Assembly: GCA_021201665.1 (NCBI GenBank)
Contig: JAJQEO010000023.1
Span: 43,433 to 107,432, forward strand
Source: Lachnospiraceae bacterium
GTDB lineage: Bacteria > Bacillota > Clostridia > Lachnospirales > Lachnospiraceae
Reading direction: 5' to 3'
Length of the DNA: 64,000 nucleotides
Shown here: in pieces, positions 18,401-26,231 of the stretch
How positions within the stretch are numbered: the first letter of the stretch is position 1
How the letters are laid out: each line of letters opens with the position of its first letter
Program-made: the position numbers and the translations under genes
The notes under the pieces: generated by a model
Databases searched by the model: none
The model's input: only the letters and a program-made list of their open reading frames with translations
What the model was told of the DNA's origin: nothing

Positions 18401-18668
18401 CAAAAAGCTCTATGAGGGCCGCCCGAACATTCTTGATCTGATTATGAATGGCGATATTGATCTGATTGTGAATACGCCGATCGGAAAAGAGAGTGCTCAT
18501 GACGACAGCTACCTGCGCAAGGCAGCTATCAAGGGCAAGATTCCGTATATCACAACCATGGCAGCGGCACGTGTAACTGCGCAGGGTATTAAATATGTGA
18601 AGGAGCATGGTCCCGGAGAGGTAAAATCTCTGCAGGAAATCCATGGTGAGATCACGGATATGAAATAA
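15441..18668 (+). CDS. carB: Carbamoyl-phosphate synthase large subunit
   Basis: A 1075-residue protein, the normal length for CarB. The two homologous ATP-grasp halves are plain: [19 protein letters not shown] near the N terminus and [20 protein letters not shown] in the second half. The C-terminal MGS-like allosteric domain begins near [10 protein letters not shown]. It makes carbamoyl phosphate from bicarbonate, ATP and glutamine-derived ammonia for pyrimidine and arginine synthesis. The small subunit carA is not adjacent. The start at 15441 follows aggagg; the upstream in-frame ATG at 15408 has no ribosome site. Only pyrC, 1.2 kb away on the other strand, points to the pyrimidine pathway here. 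Confidence 0.97.
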   Translation: [1075 protein letters not shown]

Positions 18669-18725
18669 ATGTGCAAATGACAGACCAGATCGGAAAAACA
18701 ACATTCCTTCTGAATGATCAGTGCA

Positions 18726-18758
18726 GCCCCAGCCAGCGGATTTTTGCCGGGCTGGGGC
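18726..18758 (+). other. GC-rich hairpin after carB
   Basis: gccccagcc pairs perfectly with ggctggggc over a 15-nt loop rich in T, but no T-run follows. It may reduce readthrough from carB; the stronger terminator is at 18933. Confidence 0.4.
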
Positions 18759-18768
18759 GTATATTGAT

Positions 18769-18880
18769 GCGCAGGGCTGCGTAAGGAATTATTCCAGCTT
18801 TGCCCACGTCATAAGGATCTACGTTTCGCTCCGGTCGGTGCCTGCGTCCTCGATTTTCTTCGAAAATCGGGACATGAAAC
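18769..18880 (+). repeat. Composite repeat element, copy without the 39-bp module
   Basis: The stretch from gcgcagggctgc to gggacatgaaac matches 21736-21888 almost base for base, including cccacgtcataaggatctac and the hairpin gattttcttcgaaaatc. The copy at 21736 carries an extra 39-bp hairpin unit between cggtcggtg and cctgcgtcc that is missing here. A tail, gccactggcactcagcaccc, is shared with the element near 63780. Confidence 0.75.
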
Positions 18881-18932
18881 GCGTGCCACTGGCACTCAGC
18901 ACCCTTATGACATGGACGCAGCCCGCGCTAAG

Positions 18933-18970
18933 CGGATAGGGGTTCGACAAGCTTCCCTATCCGATTTTTT
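18933..18970 (+). terminator. Terminator closing the composite element, upstream of the YitT gene
   Basis: cggataggg pairs with ccctatccg and is followed by attttttaaa. It lies inside the longest upstream extension of the YitT reading frame, which argues that the extension is not translated. Confidence 0.75.
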
Positions 18971-19040
18971 AAATTCAGAAGCAGCAGGGTATTTGCTGTT
19001 TCGTAGTTTCCAAGAATCAGAGGAGGAGAGGGGCTTCAGA

Positions 19041-19904
19041 TTGAAATCATTTCGTACAATATTACTGGACATTTTTACAGATATCGTAAGCGGTGTGCTG
19101 CTCGCCGCCGCTTTCTACAGCTTTGCGATACCGGCTGACTTCCCGATGACGGGAGTCTCCGGTGTCGCACTTATTTTCTACCATCTGGCGGGACTGCCGG
19201 TCGGAATTATGACAATTGTACTGAATATTCCGATCGCGCTCGGCTGTTACCGGACGCTGGGGAAGCAGTTTTATCTCAATTCGCTGAAAACGACGGTGAT
19301 TACCTCCGTCATCATGGATGCGCTGGGACCGAGGCTGCCCGCCTATCAGGGGGAACTGCTGCTGGCAGCCATCTGTGCCGGAGTGTGCTGCGGCTTAGGG
19401 TACGCGATCGTATTTATGCGAAATTCTTCTACCGGTGGATTTGATTTTATCATGATGACGGTGAGGCATTACCATCCTCATCTTTCTCTGGGACGAATCG
19501 CATTTTCCATGGATGTGGTCGTGATTCTGATCGGCGGCGCTCTGATCGGGGATGTGGACGCGGTGATTTATGGAATTATCCTGAATTATCTGTACACGAC
19601 GGTCCTTGACCATGTTCTTTATGGCACGAGTGCCGGCAAGCTGACCCTGATTATCACTGATTTCCCAGAGAAAATGGTGCGCGCGATTGACGAGACGACC
19701 GGGCGCGGCGCGACCATCCTCAATGGCTCCGGCGGGTACAGCGGAGAAAATAAAAGCGTAGTGATGTGCGCGAGCAGCAAAAAGGAAATGTACGGCATAC
19801 GCAAACGAGCCCATGAGGTAGACGAAAAGGCATTCGTCATTATTGTGGAATCGAATGAGGTCATTGGGGAAGGCTTCCGGCTGCCGCAGGATGCGGCACT
19901 GTAG
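19041..19904 (+). CDS. YitT-family membrane protein with DUF2179 domain
   Basis: A 288-residue protein with about five membrane helices in the N-terminal two thirds (YitT_membrane), including STGGFDFIMM, and a soluble C-terminal DUF2179 domain starting near AGKLTLIITDFPEK and containing GRGATILNGSGGYSG. The family is widespread in Firmicutes and is thought to handle small molecules or ions, without proven substrate. The start is placed at the TTG at 19041 because a GGAGAGGGG ribosome site precedes it, the protein then has the usual family length, and a terminator hairpin sits inside any longer frame. The 3' end overlaps convergent pyrC by 44 bp. Confidence 0.85.
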   Translation: MKSFRTILLDIFTDIVSGVLLAAAFYSFAIPADFPMTGVSGVALIFYHLAGLPVGIMTIVLNIPIALGCYRTLGKQFYLNSLKTTVITSVIMDALGPRLPAYQGELLLAAICAGVCCGLGYAIVFMRNSSTGGFDFIMMTVRHYHPHLSLGRIAFSMDVVVILIGGALIGDVDAVIYGIILNYLYTTVLDHVLYGTSAGKLTLIITDFPEKMVRAIDETTGRGATILNGSGGYSGENKSVVMCASSKKEMYGIRKRAHEVDEKAFVIIVESNEVIGEGFRLPQDAAL

Positions 19905-21276
19905 AGATTCCGTTCCATACAACATGGCCGCCGCAGATGGTATAATGAATTTTTCCGTATAATTCCATTCCGGTAAAGGGAGAATTTTCTGATTTAGACT
20001 GGTAGTGGCCGGCAACAAAGGTCTCCTCCGGATTGAAAATGACCAGGTCGGCAACGCTGCCCGGGCGGATGGAGCCATAGAGCTGCTCTTTGGCGTCAGC
20101 AGCCAGCTTTGTTTCGCCTGAATCAGCTGGACGGGCCGCTTCCGCTGAAATGGAGGCAGTTTGCACCAAGACCGAATCCGGGGCTGTGCCGGGCTGCGCC
20201 AGTTCATTGATCCGATAAAGCCTGGCAGGGTTGACTGTCATTTTTTCCAGAAGCTGCATCAGGGTCAGATGTCCGGGGCGGACAAGGTTCGTGATGCCCA
20301 GTGCCAGCGAGGTCTCGAGGCCTATGATGCCGCTCGGAGCCGAAAAGAAGTCTTCACGGCTTTTCTCTGCTGTGGCATGCGGCGCGTGGTCAGTCGCGAT
20401 GATGTCAATGGCGCCGTCCTTTAACCCGGCGATGATGGCCATGCGGTCTTTTTCTGTTCGCAGAGGCGGGTTCATTTTCGCGCAGGTTCCGTAGGCTTCC
20501 ACGGCTTTTTCCGTCAGTGAAAAGTGATGGGGAGTTGCCTCGGCAAAGACCGGAGCCCCCAGTTTTTTGGCTGTGCGTACAAGCTCTACAGAGGTGCCGG
20601 AACTGATATGCTGGATGTTAATCACGGCTCCGGTGTAGTTTGCAAGCATACAGTCACGGGCGACCAGGAGATTCTCCGCTATGGCCGGAGCAGTCTGGTT
20701 GGTACCGGCTTTTACTATAAAATCAGGATCCTCTTCATGAAACGAAAGTGGAAGCTTCAGAGCCTTCGCACGGCGCATGGCTTCCGCAGCAAGCTTTTGA
20801 TCGGTCAGCGGAATCCCGTCGTCGGTAAAACCACACGCGCCTAACTGTGCCAGAGATTCAAAATCTGTCAGCTCTTTTCCCAGAAGACCTTTTGTGACAG
20901 TTGACGTAAACTGGATTCTGACGGCTTCTTTTTTTGCGCGTAGGATCAGATCGGAGAGGGTTTCCGGGTTGTCAACGGGCGGGTTAGTATTTGCCATACA
21001 TACGACCGTGGTAAAACCACCTGCCGCTGCCGCACGTGCCCCTGTGTGAAGGTCTTCCTTATGTGTATAGCCGGGGTCGCGGAAATGGACATGCACGTCA
21101 ATCAGACCAGGCGCGACTACGCAGCCGGATGCGTCGAGGATCGTCTCGTTGCCGACGTCACAGGTGATAGAACCGGCGGGACGGATGTCCGCGATATAGC
21201 CGTCTGTTATTCTCAGATCTGCCGGGAAGGTTTCTCTGGTACCCGGTGAGATAAGCAGGCCGTTTTTTATAATCAT
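19861..21276 (-). CDS. pyrC: Dihydroorotase
   Basis: A 471-residue amidohydrolase that closes carbamoyl-aspartate to dihydroorotate. The metal-binding DVHVHFRDPGYTHKEDL, the AGGFTTVVCMANTNPP segment and ATDHAPHA are intact. It is longer than the usual 425 or so because of an Ala/Ser/Glu-rich insert of about 45 residues, roughly 365-410, between RINELAQPG and the conserved GSVADLVIFNPEET. An insert here lies on the surface loop before the final strand and should not affect the active site. The gene converges on the YitT gene and overlaps its last 44 bp. The other pyrimidine genes are not adjacent. Confidence 0.95.
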   Translation of the reverse strand: MIIKNGLLISPGTRETFPADLRITDGYIADIRPAGSITCDVGNETILDASGCVVAPGLIDVHVHFRDPGYTHKEDLHTGARAAAAGGFTTVVCMANTNPPVDNPETLSDLILRAKKEAVRIQFTSTVTKGLLGKELTDFESLAQLGACGFTDDGIPLTDQKLAAEAMRRAKALKLPLSFHEEDPDFIVKAGTNQTAPAIAENLLVARDCMLANYTGAVINIQHISSGTSVELVRTAKKLGAPVFAEATPHHFSLTEKAVEAYGTCAKMNPPLRTEKDRMAIIAGLKDGAIDIIATDHAPHATAEKSREDFFSAPSGIIGLETSLALGITNLVRPGHLTLMQLLEKMTVNPARLYRINELAQPGTAPDSVLVQTASISAEAARPADSGETKLAADAKEQLYGSIRPGSVADLVIFNPEETFVAGHYQSKSENSPFTGMELYGKIHYTICGGHVVWNGISTVPHPAAAGSLPQ

Positions 21277-21455
21277 GATAGCTTCCTTTCTACATATTTA
21301 TAATAGTTATAATAGAATGAGACGTGTATTCCCATCCTTTTCTTGCTGGCTTCCCCGGCGAAGATAAAACATGGATTTATAAAATAGCAGGATCCTCCTT
21401 AGCCGCCTGAACTATTATAGAATAAATTCTTTTGCCTGTAAAACATTTTTTATAC

Positions 21456-21484
21456 TTTACAATTTGTCCCGAATGTGCTAGTAT
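21456..21484 (+). promoter_or_regulatory. Sigma-A promoter of tRNA-Arg
   Basis: TTTACA, 17-bp spacer, TAGTAT, ending 50 bp before the tRNA. Confidence 0.65.
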
Positions 21485-21534
21485 TACTAACGCGCGTTGG
21501 AGACAGTCATGACGGCTGTTCACACGACGTATCA

Positions 21535-21607
21535 GCACCTGTAGCTCAGAGGATAGAGCAGTGGTTTCCGGTACCACGTGTCAGGGGTTCGACTCCCTTC
21601 AGGTGCG
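21535..21607 (+). tRNA. tRNA-Arg (anticodon CCG)
   Basis: The acceptor arms GCACCTG and CAGGTGC pair fully. The D arm has GCTC/GAGC, the anticodon stem GTGGT/ACCAC holds the loop TTCCGGT, giving anticodon CCG, and the T loop is TTCGACT. The CCA end is not encoded. It reads CGG codons. Confidence 0.95.
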
Positions 21608-21613
21608 CGGCAG

Positions 21614-21650
21614 ACTCCGGCAGGAAATGATGTCCTGCCGGAGTTTTTTT
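21614..21650 (+). terminator. Terminator of tRNA-Arg
   Basis: A 12-bp perfect stem, actccggcagga with tcctgccggagt, followed by a T run of seven, 6 bp after the tRNA. Confidence 0.9.
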
Positions 21651-21735
21651 ATGCACAGGGCCTGGAAAGGTGTTTTGCGGCTAAAGCCGCCCCGGCCCGC
21701 GCGGGCGAGTAGGGGACAAGTCTCACTACTCGATT

Positions 21736-21888
21736 GCGCAGGGCTGCGAGAAGAATTATTCCGGCTGCCGCCCACGTCATAAGGATCTACGCTTCGCTCC
21801 GGTCGGTGAATATCCCGCACAAAGTGCGGGATGTCACCCGGCGAGAGCCTGCGTCCTCGATTTTCTTCGAAAATCGGGACATGAAACG
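21736..21888 (+). repeat. Composite repeat element, copy with one 39-bp hairpin module
   Basis: Matches the element at 18769-18880, but a 39-bp unit starting aatatcccgcacaaagtgcg is inserted between cggtcggtg and cctgcgtcc (about 21809-21847). The unit forms a hairpin and is the same kind as the three tandem units at 63676. It fills most of the gap between the tRNA and the DUF5688 gene. Confidence 0.75.
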
Positions 21889-21902
21889 GTCCTGTTTTAT
21901 TT

Positions 21903-22808
21903 TTACGAAGAAACGAGCTGCAGCCTGTGTGAGGCACTGGTAAACTGGTAGATATGATTTCCCAGGACTTCCTCAGGACTGACATAGTTTTTGTTGATAT
22001 CCGTTACGATTTCCTGTATGGTTTCCCATCCCAGTTCATCGCCGGAAGTGCCGAAGGGCAGAATCAGGCATTCATGGATGCTGCTTGGCAGGACATAGTA
22101 ATTCGCACATGTATTTTTACTGATCTGCTCCAGAACATCTTCAAAAATGATATTGACGGCGCCGAAGCTGAATTCCTCATTCGTAAGAATGTACAGGGGA
22201 GGGCGATCGACTTCCGGCGTAAAGCGTGTGTAGTCCGGAATTCTTTCACATAGGAACTCATCCATTGAGTCCAGCCGGAAGGGGAGCAGAAGCCGGGTAT
22301 TCGCCAGTGCCAGGGAATGCAGCCGTTCCGGACTGACGCCCCACATTTCCAGGTGCGCGTTTCGCACGAGGATGCTGGATCTGCCAAAGACGCTGTTATC
22401 CATCCGATAATAATAGATAATGGCAAGATCCAGAAACCGCTGATGCGGAATACTGCTTAAAAGAGTCCGGTTTGTCTCGTAATTGACAAGACGGCAGACA
22501 ATCTTTTTGTGCGCCATTTCAAAATTCATGTAAAAAGACAGATCGAACGTAGCTGTCCTGCGGTTATTCCGGTGAAAATCCAGAATCTCCTCTGCGATTG
22601 TGTCCAGATCGATGCCGAGGAGGTATTCCTGGTAAAAGGATTCCAGGTAAATTGCCGGGGATGTATTTTCGCCAGGAAGCAGAATCGTCATACCGTCTGT
22701 CGGCGGCCGGTTCACTTTCTGGATACGGCTGATCTGGATCTGCGCCCGATGGTCGAGACGACGCTCGACTATTTTTGTAATCTGTTCTACGAACATACTA
22801 TAATTCAA
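21903..22808 (-). CDS. DUF5688 family protein
   Basis: A soluble protein of about 301 residues. Its order of motifs, an N-terminal segment, ARxxxR-type basic stretches, a central VCRLVNYETNR and a C-terminal half with ALANTRLLLPF and LYILTNEEFSFGA, is that of DUF5688, a family confined largely to Lachnospiraceae and often found in many copies per genome. The function is unknown. The start is placed at a TTG at 22808 because aaaggtgg lies 6 bp before it on the minus strand; an ATG four codons further in (22796) is the conservative alternative, and the longer frame to 22904 lacks a ribosome site. Confidence 0.75.
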   Translation of the reverse strand: MNYSMFVEQITKIVERRLDHRAQIQISRIQKVNRPPTDGMTILLPGENTSPAIYLESFYQEYLLGIDLDTIAEEILDFHRNNRRTATFDLSFYMNFEMAHKKIVCRLVNYETNRTLLSSIPHQRFLDLAIIYYYRMDNSVFGRSSILVRNAHLEMWGVSPERLHSLALANTRLLLPFRLDSMDEFLCERIPDYTRFTPEVDRPPLYILTNEEFSFGAVNIIFEDVLEQISKNTCANYYVLPSSIHECLILPFGTSGDELGWETIQEIVTDINKNYVSPEEVLGNHIYQFTSASHRLQLVSS

Positions 22809-23048
22809 ATAGTACCACCTTTCTGTATTCGTGTATTTCACGTGGCTGATTTGACACGCGAAAAAGGATCTCCAGTAATTTTGAATCTTCACCGTTTCCT
22901 GCATGCTGGTCTGCGGTTATGATTATAATATGTTGAAAGCTACATGCCTGGTGCTCGAAGTATTATAGCAAACAAGTACACATAAAGCAAGTGGAAAATT
23001 CACAATGAATGAAAGAAAATTTAAAAGCAGAGATTTTTAAAAGTATCG

Positions 23049-23087
23049 AAAAAAACCGCACGATATTGTGTTAAATATCGTGCGGTT
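23049..23087 (-). terminator. Terminator of efp
   Basis: On the minus strand a 14-bp perfect stem, aaccgcacgatatt with aatatcgtgcggtt, followed by a T run. Confidence 0.9.
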
Positions 23088-23125
23088 GATACATGCGTGA
23101 TGTGCACAGAACCTGTCTGGAATTT

Positions 23126-23683
23126 TTATACGCGGGAAAGATATTCGCCTGTCCGGGTATCAATTTTGAGCCGGTCGCCGGTGTTGACAAAAAGTGGAAC
23201 ATACACGACAGCTCCAGTCTCAACGGTAGCCGGTTTGGAAGCGCCGGTAGCGGTGTCACCCTTGAGTCCCGGCTCGGTCTCGGTCACTTCAAGCTCCACG
23301 AAAAGCGGAGGCTCCACCGCGAACACATTTCCATTGTGGGAGCAAATCTTGACCAGCTCATTTTCCTTAACAAACTTAAGCGCATCGCCAATCGTATCCT
23401 TATTAAGGCCGATCTGGTCATAGGTCTCCGTATTCATAAAATAAAACAGATCCCCATCTGCGTAAAGATACTGCATCTCCACACGATCAATACGTGCTGT
23501 AGGGAATTTCTCCGTCGGCCGGAAGGATTTCTCTACTACGCCGCCGCTGATGATGTTCTTTAATTTTGTTCTGACAAATGCCGCTCCCTTGCCTGGCTTT
23601 ACATGCTGGAATTCTATGATCTGATAAATGTTGCCATCCATTTCGATCGTAATGCCGTTTTTGAAATCGCCTGCTACTATCAT
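23126..23683 (-). CDS. efp: Elongation factor P
   Basis: A 185-residue three-domain protein of normal length. Domain I carries the tip loop KPGKGAAF, with K32 at the position modified or placed in the peptidyl-transferase centre. The C-terminal OB domain ends in the family signature [14 protein letters not shown] relieves ribosome stalling at polyproline stretches. The tip residue is Lys rather than Arg, and no epmA/epmB genes are nearby; the modification state is unknown. A GGAGGAG ribosome site precedes the ATG, and the gene is monocistronic between its own promoter and terminator. Confidence 0.98.
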   Translation of the reverse strand: MIVAGDFKNGITIEMDGNIYQIIEFQHVKPGKGAAFVRTKLKNIISGGVVEKSFRPTEKFPTARIDRVEMQYLYADGDLFYFMNTETYDQIGLNKDTIGDALKFVKENELVKICSHNGNVFAVEPPLFVELEVTETEPGLKGDTATGASKPATVETGAVVYVPLFVNTGDRLKIDTRTGEYLSRV

Positions 23684-23778
23684 GTCGTCGTCTCCTCCTG
23701 AATAAAAATCATAAACGGCTCACAACCGTTTACATCAAAAAGTCGATTCATGTTTTCCTGAATCGCGTGATCTGTTTT

Positions 23779-23807
23779 ATTCTACCTTATTCGTCTATAA
23801 TTTTCAA
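23779..23807 (-). promoter_or_regulatory. Sigma-A promoter of efp
   Basis: On the minus strand TTGAAA, 17-bp spacer, TAGAAT. A small hairpin (aaacggtt/agccgttt) lies in the leader. The plus-strand side of this 370-bp gap (23808-24053) is AT-rich, with possible but weak promoter matches for the SH3 protein. Confidence 0.7.
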
Positions 23808-24053
23808 CTGTTTTCTGAGTTAAAATTTATATTTCCTTAAGAAATGAGTGTTTACATATTTGTGTAAATATGCTAAACTTATATATAGTTTATGTGCTGT
23901 TGTCTCAAAAATACAAAAGAGATCCGAGAATGTACCTGAATTTTCAGAAAAGTCGCTGCTTTCTTGCGAATTTCTGAGGAGAGAACTTTTGATGATACAT
24001 TACGAGACTGAGGTCATGAGACAGGTGCGGACGGACAGGGAGGGCATAGGAAT

Positions 24054-25007
24054 ATGTTGGATAACATCAGAGAGTGGATTTCAGATAATCTCCGCTATAT
24101 TTTACTGGGGCTGGCGGTGATTCTTCTTATTATAATTGCGTTTTTTGCGATCAGGCTTGTCACTCACATCGGGTCAGGCGATTCAAAGAGCAGCAATACC
24201 GTGCAGGAGACGGAGACACAGACCGACAGCTCAGATTCCTCAAATGACACAGTAGAAGCGCTTGTGAAAGACCAGGAGGATGTGCTGTCCCTGGCCAAAA
24301 AATACTGGACGGCGGTCGGCGATCTGGACTTTGATACGCTTGAGGAAATATGCGGGACGGCGTTTGACGAGACTGCACGCGCTACAATAGAAGCAACGGA
24401 TAAGGCGGTAGAGTCGTATAGCGATATTATCACCTACTCTAAAAATGGTGTTACAGATGGCTCTTATGTCGTATATGTATACATGGAAATGAAGCTGAGC
24501 GGGATAGAGACGGAAGCCCCGACACTGCGGCAGATGTATATGCAGCCGGATTCAGACGGAACCCTTCTGGTTCTTCCGAGTGAGAGCTATACTTCAGAAA
24601 TTTCGGAATACATCCTGGAGCGTCAGTCGGATTCGGATGTGCAGGCATTGATTGACGATGTTAATAATACGCTGGCAGAGCGGTGCGAGGCGGACGAGGA
24701 TCTGGCGAAGTACATCGAGTCGATTTCTTCCGATTCGGATTCTTCAGATTCTTCTTCCGAAGATGATTCCTCCGATGACACTGACGATTCGGACAGTGAG
24801 GGAACGCTTGGCACGATGAAGACGACGACCGGCGTAAATGTACGCAGTGAGGCTTCTGCCGAGAGTACGAAGCTTGGTTCCCTGGTGGCCGGCTCGCAGG
24901 TCGAGGTGCTGGAGAACCTGGAGGACGGCTGGTCGAGGATTACCTACATTGATTCCTCAGGCAGCACGGTAGAGGGATATGTCATGACGCAGTACCTGAC
25001 AGAGTGA
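24054..25007 (+). CDS. Membrane-anchored extracellular protein with C-terminal SH3 domain
   Basis: A 317-residue protein with one N-terminal membrane helix (about 15-37), an extracellular globular domain (about 65-215), an Asp/Ser-rich linker (about 222-250), and a bacterial SH3 domain from TTTGVNVRSEAS to YVMTQYLTE. SH3_3 domains of this kind usually bind peptidoglycan. The middle domain has a family-like look (TLRQMYMQ, a VYVYMEMKLSG strand) but no catalytic motif was recognised. The ATG follows a gggagg/agga ribosome site. It is a single gene ended by the terminator at 25117. Confidence 0.85.
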   Translation: MLDNIREWISDNLRYILLGLAVILLIIIAFFAIRLVTHIGSGDSKSSNTVQETETQTDSSDSSNDTVEALVKDQEDVLSLAKKYWTAVGDLDFDTLEEICGTAFDETARATIEATDKAVESYSDIITYSKNGVTDGSYVVYVYMEMKLSGIETEAPTLRQMYMQPDSDGTLLVLPSESYTSEISEYILERQSDSDVQALIDDVNNTLAERCEADEDLAKYIESISSDSDSSDSSSEDDSSDDTDDSDSEGTLGTMKTTTGVNVRSEASAESTKLGSLVAGSQVEVLENLEDGWSRITYIDSSGSTVEGYVMTQYLTE

Positions 25008-25116
25008 TGTTGATGTACGCATAGATTATGGCAGGCGAGTCACCGTTCCGGTTAACAGGATGGGGGCGGCAGCGGAGAGATTTGTTCAGGACAGGACCTT
25101 ACTAAAGAGAAAAAGA

Positions 25117-25156
25117 AGAGAGCGATGGAGATTCCATTGCTCTCTTGTCTTTGCTT
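25117..25156 (+). terminator. Terminator of the SH3 protein gene
   Basis: A 13-bp stem, agagagcgatgga with tccattgctctct, followed by a T-rich tract. Confidence 0.8.
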
Positions 25157-25223
25157 TTGGGATGTGGTATAGTTATCGGTGCCGGAAACGGCTATTATTA
25201 TATAATGATGATACAGAGGACAC

Positions 25224-25967
25224 ATGCTGACACAGGAGAAAAATACATTTAAAGATGAGCCTGTACGGCTGAATAAATTTTTGAGTGACGCCGGATACTG
25301 CTCCCGGCGTGAGGCTGACCGGCTGATTGAGGCGGGACGGATCACGGTAGACGGGCAGAAGGCTGCTGTGGGAATGAAAATTTCCCCCTCGCAGATTGTG
25401 CGCGTGGATGGCGAAGTGGTGGAACGCGAAAACGAGAGGGTATTGCTTTCCTTTCATAAGCCACGAGGGGTGGTCTGTACGACGGATACCACCTGGGGGG
25501 ATACGACCATTTATGACCTGATTGACTATCCAAAGCGAGTCTTTTCCGCAGGCCGTCTGGATAAGGATTCAGAGGGACTTCTTCTGATGACAAACGACGG
25601 CGATCTTGTGAATAAAATCATGCGGGCAGCCAATTATCATGAAAAGGAATATCTGGTCAGTGTGGATCGCGAGATCCGCCCTGATTTTTTACAGAATCTC
25701 TCAGAGGGTGTATATCTGAAGGAGCTGAATATCAGGACGCGGCCGTGCGAGGTTTTTTCAGTTGACAGATTCAGGTTTCGCATCATTCTGACGCAGGGAC
25801 TGAACAGGCAGATTCGTCGTATGTGCGACGCGTTTGGTTACCGGGTGACGAGACTGATACGTGTACGTGTGATGAATGTTGAGCTGGGAAATCTGAAGCC
25901 AGGCGCATACCGCCCTCTGACCACTGAGGAAGCTGCGGGCTTGCTTGACCAGGTATCCAGGCAGTAA
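25224..25967 (+). CDS. rluF: RluF/RluB-type rRNA pseudouridine synthase
   Basis: A 247-residue protein: an N-terminal S4 RNA-binding domain (VRLNKFLSDAGYCSRREADR) and an RsuA-type catalytic domain with the active-site segment GRLDKDSEGLLLMTNDGDL, where the Asp is the catalytic residue. The C-terminal TQGLNRQIRRMCDAFGY followed by RVRVMNVELGNLKPG most resembles RluF, which modifies U2604 of 23S rRNA, rather than RluB. RluF is the best guess within the family. The next genes are rather widely spaced, so no operon is implied. Confidence 0.87.
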   Translation: MLTQEKNTFKDEPVRLNKFLSDAGYCSRREADRLIEAGRITVDGQKAAVGMKISPSQIVRVDGEVVERENERVLLSFHKPRGVVCTTDTTWGDTTIYDLIDYPKRVFSAGRLDKDSEGLLLMTNDGDLVNKIMRAANYHEKEYLVSVDREIRPDFLQNLSEGVYLKELNIRTRPCEVFSVDRFRFRIILTQGLNRQIRRMCDAFGYRVTRLIRVRVMNVELGNLKPGAYRPLTTEEAAGLLDQVSRQ

Positions 25968-25969
25968 CC

Positions 25970-26039
25970 AGTGATTAGTGCTTAGTGCTTAGTGGTTAGT
26001 AGTTGGAGATTAGTGATTAGTGGTTAGAGATTAATGGTT
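25970..26039 (+). repeat. Tandem array of ten 7-bp units
   Basis: Ten consecutive heptamers of consensus AGTGRTT (for example agtgatt, agtgctt, agtggtt), beginning three bases after the rluF stop. Nothing coding overlaps it. Confidence 0.85.
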
Positions 26040-26055
26040 ATTTTTTAGCAGATAC

Positions 26056-26155
26056 TGAAATGAGAATTGCAGATGGCGGAAGCTGGCTGGAGATTCGTGT
26101 ATGATGGGGATGTTGCTGATTGAAATGAAAGCCGCAGATGTTGAAAGCTGGCCGG
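26056..26155 (+). repeat. Imperfect 35-bp direct repeat
   Basis: tgaaatgagaattgcagatg at 26056 and tgaaatgaaagccgcagatg at 26121, each continuing to a gaagctggcygg motif; copies are offset by 65 bp. They fill the gap before ligA. Confidence 0.6.
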
Positions 26156-26231
26156 CCAATAGAGGATAATGGAGATGTATCTGCTGCCGACAGTCAGAAT
26201 AGGAATCGAAATAAGGATTTGGTGATAAGAC

